Part shown: positions 41,867 through 46,801 of the stretch, one piece after another
Numbering within the stretch: position 1 is the stretch's first letter
How the letters are laid out: each line of letters opens with the position of its first letter
Origin: Streptomyces sp. CNQ085
GTDB taxonomy: Bacteria > Actinomycetota > Actinomycetes > Streptomycetales > Streptomycetaceae
Assembly (NCBI RefSeq): GCF_022614595.1
Contig: NZ_JAJFAU010000012.1
Span: 9,073 to 55,873, forward strand
Direction: 5' to 3'
Length of the DNA stretch: 46,801 nt
Made by a program: the position numbers and the translations under genes
Notes under the pieces: generated by a model
Database searches by the model: none
The model's input: the letters and a program-made list of their open reading frames with translations, nothing else
Told to the model about the DNA's origin: nothing

Positions 41867-43153
41867 TCAGTCGATGACCGGCGGCACCACGTCCCGCCGT
41901 CCTGCCCAGGTCTCCTCGTCTTCAGCCAGATAGTCAGGACGATCCTGTCCACGCCGCCGGTTCTCCGACGGCGAATTCGTGCCGGTTGGCCGCCCTGCCA
42001 CGCCCGGAGCGGTGTTTCTCCGGACAAGCCCGGTACCGCCCGGTGTGAAACTGGCGCTTCTGGAGGCACCTCCCGTACTACCTGGCGATGGCGTGAACGG
42101 GCGCCCGGAAGGCATGCCTCTGCCCATCGGGGCCCCGTCTCCAGTGGCACCCGGGTAACTCCCTGTGGGGCGGCCCATGGGAGCGCGGTCACCGGTGACT
42201 GTTCCGCGTGGGCTTCCGGTTCCGGGTGCGTGATTGCCCGCATGACGAGGTGTGCCGCCCATGACGCCGTCCTTTACCGGACCTCGTGGCGAAGGGCTGC
42301 CTCCACCGCTGCCGACCGATGGCCTGCCGCCGTTGGGGGCGCGACCTGTCCGCTGGATCGGTCCGGTAGGGGGCATCGGGGTCGCTGGAGGAGGGGGCGG
42401 AGCGGCGGATTGCTGAGGGAGCGTGGGCGTTACGGCCTGCGGTCGCTGCTCGGTCACGGGAAGAGGGGCGACGGAGTCGAGTTTTGTGTTCGTGGGGCGG
42501 TCGAACACGGGGGTGGAGCGTTCAGCGGTGGGTAGGTCAAGCCTGTCCGTGCCGCTCTGGCCGGTTGTCGGTCTGTCGGAGTTGGTGCCATGCTCCCGAT
42601 ACGCCGTTGAGTTGCTGCCTGATGCCGCCTCCGGCGCACTGTTGCCGGAGCCCTCGTGCTGTTTACCGTCCGGCAGCGGCTTGAAGTCGGGCTCCTCCGC
42701 GGCGCGGAGGCTTTCCCCAGTCGTCCTGTAGTACGAGGACAGCCGGTTGAGCTGGTTGATCGCCTCCTGGCGCTTGCTCTCCTCGCGCTCCTGGCGGGCC
42801 TTGTCCTTCTCCGGGTCGGCGTAGCACATCGACTCGGGCTCGGGGACGGCGGCCTTGGCCTCGGTGAGCGCCTGCCCCGCGTCGACCATGTGCTGCCCGA
42901 GCGTGCGGACGTACGCGGCGAACCGCATCGACTCCAGGGCGAACTGGCGCCCCCATTCGCGGAAGGCGTCGCCGCCCTCGCCGTCCCACTCCACGCGATC
43001 GATGTGGGTGCGCAGTTCGCTGCCGATGCCGTCCATGTCGGAGCCGGCCTTGCCGAGGGCCTGGCCGCGTGAGGTGAGCAGGCCTGGGTCGGCCTTCGCG
43101 ACCATCGCGTTGAGTGCGGCGAGTGACTTGCTCTCGAACTCTCCCGATGCCAT
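41867..43153 (-). CDS. WXG100-like protein with long Pro/Gly-rich tail, probable T7SS substrate
   Basis: A 428-residue protein. Residues 1-150 are helical with a W-x-G turn (HIDRVEWDGEGGDAFREWGR) characteristic of WXG100/ESX-type secreted proteins, then a second helical segment (QEREESKRQEAINQLNRLSS). From residue 175 it is low-complexity, rich in Pro, Gly, Thr and Arg, with repeated GDRAPMGRPTG/GDGAPMGRGMPSG-like units, and ends in a conserved-looking YLAEDEETWAGRRDVVPPVI. The tail end may be the secretion or effector-recognition signal. It is followed directly by mycosin and preceded by the third member of the unit. Confidence 0.75.
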   Translation of the reverse strand: MASGEFESKSLAALNAMVAKADPGLLTSRGQALGKAGSDMDGIGSELRTHIDRVEWDGEGGDAFREWGRQFALESMRFAAYVRTLGQHMVDAGQALTEAKAAVPEPESMCYADPEKDKARQEREESKRQEAINQLNRLSSYYRTTGESLRAAEEPDFKPLPDGKQHEGSGNSAPEAASGSNSTAYREHGTNSDRPTTGQSGTDRLDLPTAERSTPVFDRPTNTKLDSVAPLPVTEQRPQAVTPTLPQQSAAPPPPPATPMPPTGPIQRTGRAPNGGRPSVGSGGGSPSPRGPVKDGVMGGTPRHAGNHAPGTGSPRGTVTGDRAPMGRPTGSYPGATGDGAPMGRGMPSGRPFTPSPGSTGGASRSASFTPGGTGLVRRNTAPGVAGRPTGTNSPSENRRRGQDRPDYLAEDEETWAGRRDVVPPVID

Positions 43154-43163
43154 TCCTGCCCCC

Positions 43164-43622
43164 TCAGTCGAAGTCCGTGTCCGCGTCGAGGGCCTTCCTG
43201 TCGCCTTCGGAGGAGGAGTCCTTGCCGCTCTCCGAGTCACCACGCCGACTTGCCGACAGGTGTTCCTCGACCTGTGTCTGGATGGCCTGGAAGCGCTGCC
43301 GCTGGTCCGCCTCGACGTTGCCGTAGCCCTTGTCCACGATCTCGGTGGCGATCCCCAGCGCCTCCAACTGCTCGCCGAAGAGCCGGGAGAGGGCCTTCAG
43401 CCGTGTGTGCACCCTGTCATAGTGGGCTGACAGATCCTCCGCCGCACTGAAGCCCGTGCCGTACGCTTCCGGGGTGACGGCCTGTTCGCCGATCTGCTTG
43501 TGGGCCGCGGGGGACTTGCCCAGCTCACCCAGGAGTTCGTCGATGCGGCCCTTGAAGGCGGTGAGCGTTTCGGCCCGGTAGTTCAGGCCCTTGCCGCCGC
43601 CGAAGTCACGCTCGCCCGTCAC
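43164..43622 (-). CDS. Helical ESX-associated small protein
   Basis: A 152-residue protein, almost all helical: LNYRAETLTAFKGRIDELLG, SAAEDLSAHYDRVHTRLKAL and FGEQLEALGIATEIVDKGYG form coiled-coil-like helices of the length seen in ESX/LXG partner proteins, with a charged Ser/Asp-rich C-terminus. No W-x-G motif. It lies 10 bases upstream of the WXG100-like gene in the same direction, so the two could form the heterodimer that is secreted. The GTG at 43622 is preceded by a weak site, and the start might be further on. Confidence 0.68.
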   Translation of the reverse strand: MTGERDFGGGKGLNYRAETLTAFKGRIDELLGELGKSPAAHKQIGEQAVTPEAYGTGFSAAEDLSAHYDRVHTRLKALSRLFGEQLEALGIATEIVDKGYGNVEADQRQRFQAIQTQVEEHLSASRRGDSESGKDSSSEGDRKALDADTDFD

Positions 43623-43772
43623 GTCGTGCCCCCGCCCCCCGAATAGTCGCCACGTCGCCACGCTGTGCCAAGGCCGTGGCACGTCAGTGTAGTCAGCGGG
43701 CGGCCGGACCCGTCGGGGCTGTGGACGGCGGGCGCGTTTTCCGGCCGGGTGAGCCGGGCCGGGGAGTGGTCG

Positions 43773-44336
43773 TTACGCCAGGCGGCGGTAGCGTCCGCGG
43801 AAGTACGCCAGGGGCCCGCTCTCCGAGGACGGCAGCGAGGTGGCCAGCACCCGGCCGATCACCAGGGTGTGGTCACCCGCGCTCACCCGCTGTTCGGTGC
43901 GGCACTCCAGCGTCGCCAGCGCCCCGTCCACCAGGGGCGCGCCGGAGGCCTCGCCGCGGGTGCAGGGCATGTCCTGGAAGAGGAGGCGGTCGCTGACGCG
44001 ACCGCGCATGGAGAAGCGGCCCGCGATGTGGCGCTGTTCCTCCGCGAGCAGGGAGGCGGCCCACAGTGGCTGCCGCTGCAGCAGCTCGTCCACGCGGGAA
44101 TCCTCGCGCACGCTGACCAGTACCAGCGGCGGGTCCAAGGAGACGGAGAGGAGGGAGGTCGCGGTCATGCCCACGTCCTCGCCGCGCGGCCCGTCCTCCG
44201 GGTCGTGCGCCGTCACCAGTACCACGCCCGCGGCCAGCCGTGCCAGGGCCGCGCGGAACTCCTCCTCGCCCACCCCCTCAGGATGCGGGACACCGGGGGT
44301 GCGATGCGAGGTCGAAGTGGGGGTATTCCGGGACAT
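43773..44336 (-). CDS. Flavin reductase family protein
   Basis: A 187-residue flavin-binding split-barrel protein: FRAALARLAAGVVLVTAHDP, GMTATSLLSVSLDPPLVLVS (typical of FMN reductase components), FAG-region equivalent FSMRGRVSDRLLF, and GDHTLVIGRVL near the end. It would supply reduced flavin to a monooxygenase, or act as an oxidoreductase; the partner is not in the window. ATG at 44336 gives a short disordered lead. Divergent from cdgB across 339 bases. Confidence 0.88.
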   Translation of the reverse strand: MSRNTPTSTSHRTPGVPHPEGVGEEEFRAALARLAAGVVLVTAHDPEDGPRGEDVGMTATSLLSVSLDPPLVLVSVREDSRVDELLQRQPLWAASLLAEEQRHIAGRFSMRGRVSDRLLFQDMPCTRGEASGAPLVDGALATLECRTEQRVSAGDHTLVIGRVLATSLPSSESGPLAYFRGRYRRLA

Positions 44337-44532
44337 CTGATGCTGTGGTGTTGGGTGCACACCTCGCACGCTAGACGTCGTTCGGGGGAGTCCGCATCGG
44401 GCCCCGGGACCAGACCGGACCTAGGTACATGGGCTGAACGATCCGCAGGTCAGGGCCGGGATTTGCGTTCGATACGGTTGCGGTCCGGGTTGGAGTGCTC
44501 TCATGCGCCGTAGTCGCGCACCCACACTCGGT

Positions 44533-44548
44533 TGTGACATGAGTCACA
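44533..44548 (+). promoter_or_regulatory. Crp-type box upstream of cdgB
   Basis: TGTGACATGAGTCACA is a perfect TGTGA-N6-TCACA palindrome, the classic cAMP receptor protein site; Streptomyces Crp recognises GTG-N6-CAC, which this includes. It lies 128 bases upstream of the cdgB ATG and 14 bases before the BldD-like box. Binding is inferred. Confidence 0.6.
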
Positions 44549-44562
44549 CAGGGGGGCAATTG

Positions 44563-44577
44563 TTGACCCTGTGTACC
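44563..44577 (+). promoter_or_regulatory. BldD box upstream of cdgB
   Basis: TTGACCCTGTGTACC matches the BldD consensus nTnACnCWGnGTnAn at every fixed position except the last A (here C). It lies 99 bases upstream of the cdgB start. BldD, with c-di-GMP, is known to repress cdgB, so this is a good candidate for that operator. Confidence 0.72.
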
Positions 44578-44675
44578 GGTTGGGCAGCTCGCTGTGATTC
44601 AGTGACCTGAAGGCGGGAGAAAGTCCAAAACCGGATCATCTGGAGTCACCCACTCGAGTCTCAGGGGGAGGGCGG

Positions 44676-46394
44676 ATGGAAGCCGAGCCGGAGCCGTGCG
44701 TGCGCCTCACCACCCTGCGCAGGCTCCACCAGTCCATGGCGGACCTCAACACCGCGCGCAGCCTGGCGGACACCCTGCAGATCGTCGCCGACGGCGTCGT
44801 GAAGGGCCTCGACTTCGAGCTGGCCGCGGTCAACCTCGTCCAGCCCGACGGGGATCTCGTGGTGGCGGCCGTCGCAGGCAGTGAGGGTGCCGAGGCGATG
44901 ATGGCGGGCCGCACGGGCTCGCGGGCGGCCTGGGACCGGCGGCTGGCGCTGGGAGAGCGCTGGGGCGAGCTGCGCTTCATCCCGTACGCCGAGGCGTGGG
45001 TCCTGATGGACGACGACGTGCCGCAGTGGCACACCGCCGGCCCGGCCCCGCGGGATGCCGACGAGTGGCATCCGATGGATCTCCTCATGGCGCCGATGCA
45101 CTCCTCCGACGGGGAGCTCCTCGGGGTCATCTCCGTCGACAAGCCGCGCGACGGGCGGCGCCCGGGCGCGTGGGGGCGCGAAGCGTTGCAGATGTACGCC
45201 TTTCAGGCGGGGATTGCGATCAGCAACACCCGGCTGCGCGCAAACATGCAGCGCGCGCTGGTCCGTCTGGAGCGCGAACAGCAGGCGCTGAGGTCGAGCG
45301 AGGAGAGCTTCCGGCAGGCGTTCGAGTACGCGCCCAGCGGCATGGCGGTCACCGAGCTGGGCGGCGACCAGCAAGGGCGACTGGTGCGGACCAACGACGC
45401 GCTGTGCCGTCTGCTGGGCCGGCCCGCGGCGACGCTGCGGCGCTGCGGTTTCTCCGACCTCGTCCACCCCGAGGACGCGGCCACCCTGATGCGCACCTCC
45501 GCGGAGGGCGGTCGGGCCGAGCTGCGGCTGGCGCGGCGCGACGGTTCCTACCTGTGGGTCTCCCTGCGCAACTCGGTGGTGGCCGACGCCACCGACGGCC
45601 CGCGCTTCCTGCTCACCCACGTCGAGGACATCGAGGAGCGCAAGCGGCACGAACTCCAGCTCGCCCACCGTGCCAGCCACGACTCGCTCACCGGCCTGCC
45701 CAACAGCGCCGAGCTGCGGGCCCGGCTCAGTGCCCGGCTGTGCGACAAGCCCGCGCCGGTGCCCGACGCGGCGCACATGGGCCCGGGTGCGGCCGGCCTC
45801 TCCGGCGGCGGCTCCGGGGCGGAGGACTTCGGCACCGGTGGCTTCGGCCGGGAGGGGTTCGGCTTCGAGGGTGTCCTCCAGGACGGTTTCGGAAGGGACG
45901 GTCACCGGGACGGCTTCGGGGAGGTCCTGCCGGGATTGCCCGGCGGCTACGACCACCACGTCCACACCGTCCCGCCCGCGAGCGACGACCCTTCCGAGAA
46001 GGGGCTGGCGGTCCTCTTCTGCGACCTCGACGGCTTCAAGTCGATCAACGACCGCTTCGGCCACCACTGCGGCGACGCCGTGCTGATCGAGGTGGCGAGA
46101 CGCCTTTCGAGTGGTGTTCGCGACAACGACACCGTCGCCCGGCTGGGCGGTGACGAATTCGTTGTCCTGGCGGACGGGTTGGGCCGTCGTGATGCCGCTG
46201 ACCTGGCCGTACGGCTGCGCAACGCGATCACTCCGCCCATCCGCGTGGAAGGGCGCGCAGTACGGGTGGGGGCGAGCTTCGGCATCGGCTGGGCGGGCTG
46301 CGGGATGTCCGCCGAGGAGGTCCTGCACTCCGCCGACCAGCGGATGTATGTCGAGAAGCGGTCGCGCTCCAGGGCCCACCGCCGGGCCGGATGA
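44676..46394 (+). CDS. cdgB: Diguanylate cyclase CdgB (GAF-PAS-GGDEF)
   Basis: Makes c-di-GMP from two GTP; in Streptomyces it controls development through BldD. The 572-residue protein has a GAF domain (about 20-185, with ELAAVNLVQPDGDLVV), a PAS domain (205-320, EESFRQAFEYAPSGMAVTEL) and a GGDEF domain (335-565). The active site GGDEF is intact in VARLGGDEFVVLADG (about residue 490), with the RDND inhibitory (RxxD) site five residues upstream. A Gly/Phe-rich insert at residues about 357-441 splits the GGDEF domain before LAVLFCDLDGF. Upstream are Crp and BldD-like boxes. Confidence 0.93.
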   Translation: MEAEPEPCVRLTTLRRLHQSMADLNTARSLADTLQIVADGVVKGLDFELAAVNLVQPDGDLVVAAVAGSEGAEAMMAGRTGSRAAWDRRLALGERWGELRFIPYAEAWVLMDDDVPQWHTAGPAPRDADEWHPMDLLMAPMHSSDGELLGVISVDKPRDGRRPGAWGREALQMYAFQAGIAISNTRLRANMQRALVRLEREQQALRSSEESFRQAFEYAPSGMAVTELGGDQQGRLVRTNDALCRLLGRPAATLRRCGFSDLVHPEDAATLMRTSAEGGRAELRLARRDGSYLWVSLRNSVVADATDGPRFLLTHVEDIEERKRHELQLAHRASHDSLTGLPNSAELRARLSARLCDKPAPVPDAAHMGPGAAGLSGGGSGAEDFGTGGFGREGFGFEGVLQDGFGRDGHRDGFGEVLPGLPGGYDHHVHTVPPASDDPSEKGLAVLFCDLDGFKSINDRFGHHCGDAVLIEVARRLSSGVRDNDTVARLGGDEFVVLADGLGRRDAADLAVRLRNAITPPIRVEGRAVRVGASFGIGWAGCGMSAEEVLHSADQRMYVEKRSRSRAHRRAG

Positions 46395-46519
46395 GGAGAG
46401 GGCCGGTCCGGGGCCGGGGCGCCGCGGGGCACGGTGCGAGAGGTCACAGGCACCGCGCTCTTTAACCCGAAAGGGGTAGGCTGCGCCGGGCAGGCACCCG
46501 TCATGGAGGAGCGCACGGA

Positions 46520-46801
46520 ATGACCGCCGGTAACAACGGCTCGGGCACGCCGGAGAACGACGACCCGTTCGCCTACCTCTACCGTTCCGAGGGCGGTACG
46601 GGTGGCGACGCAGGCGCCGCGGCCCCGCAGCCGGGCGTGCCCCGCACCTCGTACAACCACGTACGTGCCGTGGGCGAGCGCCGCTACGGCGGGCAGCAGG
46701 GCCAGCAGCAGGGGCCCCCGCCGCACCAGCCCCAGCAGCCGCCGCACCAGCCCAGCGCGCACTACGCGGCCCCCGAGACCGTGCCCGGCGGCCGTGCCGC
46801 C
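46520..46801 (+). CDS. N-terminus of a large Pro/Gln-rich protein (cut by the window end)
   Basis: Starts at an ATG with GGAGGA 10 bases upstream and runs through the window edge without a stop (94 codons). The start MTAGNNGSGTPENDDPFAYL is followed by Gly/Ala-rich and then Gln/Pro-rich sequence (GQQQGPPPHQPQQPPHQP). This disordered lead is typical of Streptomyces membrane or cell-envelope proteins whose folded part comes later. No function can be given. Confidence 0.7.
   Translation, partial: MTAGNNGSGTPENDDPFAYLYRSEGGTGGDAGAAAPQPGVPRTSYNHVRAVGERRYGGQQGQQQGPPPHQPQQPPHQPSAHYAAPETVPGGRAA

Overview
The window is Streptomyces-type DNA: very high G+C, GTG starts, and a chromosomal order I recognise from the S. 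coelicolor region around msiK and cdgB (from memory, not a search). The core on the left (1-8974) holds ispD-ispF, cysS, rlmB, a DoxX-type membrane protein, a sugar nucleotidyltransferase, a small secreted protein, the sugar-ABC ATPase msiK and tRNA-Thr(UGU). The core on the right (about 38.6-46.8 kb) holds terD, arfB, a type VII secretion mini-locus (mycosin plus two WXG100-like proteins), a flavin reductase and the diguanylate cyclase cdgB.

Between them lies a 28.0-kb integrative element. It is bounded by an exact 43-bp direct repeat of the 3' half of tRNA-Thr (8933-8975 and 36918-36960). At its left end are a tyrosine integrase, an XRE regulator, an excisionase-like protein, a DUF3631 ATPase, a DUF2637 membrane protein, a MobC-like protein and a relaxase. 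I find no FtsK/TraB-type pump and no type IV secretion genes, so it reads as an integrative mobilizable element and not a classical self-transmissible actinomycete ICE.

The cargo has three blocks. (1) At 17.4-26.5 kb is a coupled minus-strand operon: radical SAM enzyme, P-loop kinase, methyltransferase, CYTH phosphatase/cyclase, Cys-rich protein, a 53-residue peptide with a strong ribosome binding site, JmjC/cupin oxygenase and aldo/keto reductase. It is flanked by APH-like kinase, HAD, HTH-DUF5919, NUDIX and HD genes. I do not recognise it as a described pathway; it may be a RiPP-like system. (2) At 26.55-32.32 kb is a repeat-rich block between a broken and an intact copy of an IS5-family element. 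It contains Tn3 and Tn554 remnants and several uncharacterised genes. (3) At 32.8-36.6 kb is a tight operon of UvrD-like helicase, DarT-like ADP-ribosyltransferase and ADP-ribosylglycohydrolase, a candidate DarTG-like defence or toxin-antitoxin module in which a glycohydrolase replaces the DarG macrodomain.

Just outside attR are the wreck of a second integrase, frameshifted by an exact 13-bp tandem duplication, and broken PAS-ANTAR and AMIN-like genes. The tRNA-Thr site has therefore probably taken in more than one element. Upstream of cdgB are good matches to a Crp box and a BldD box, which fits the known BldD control of cdgB.
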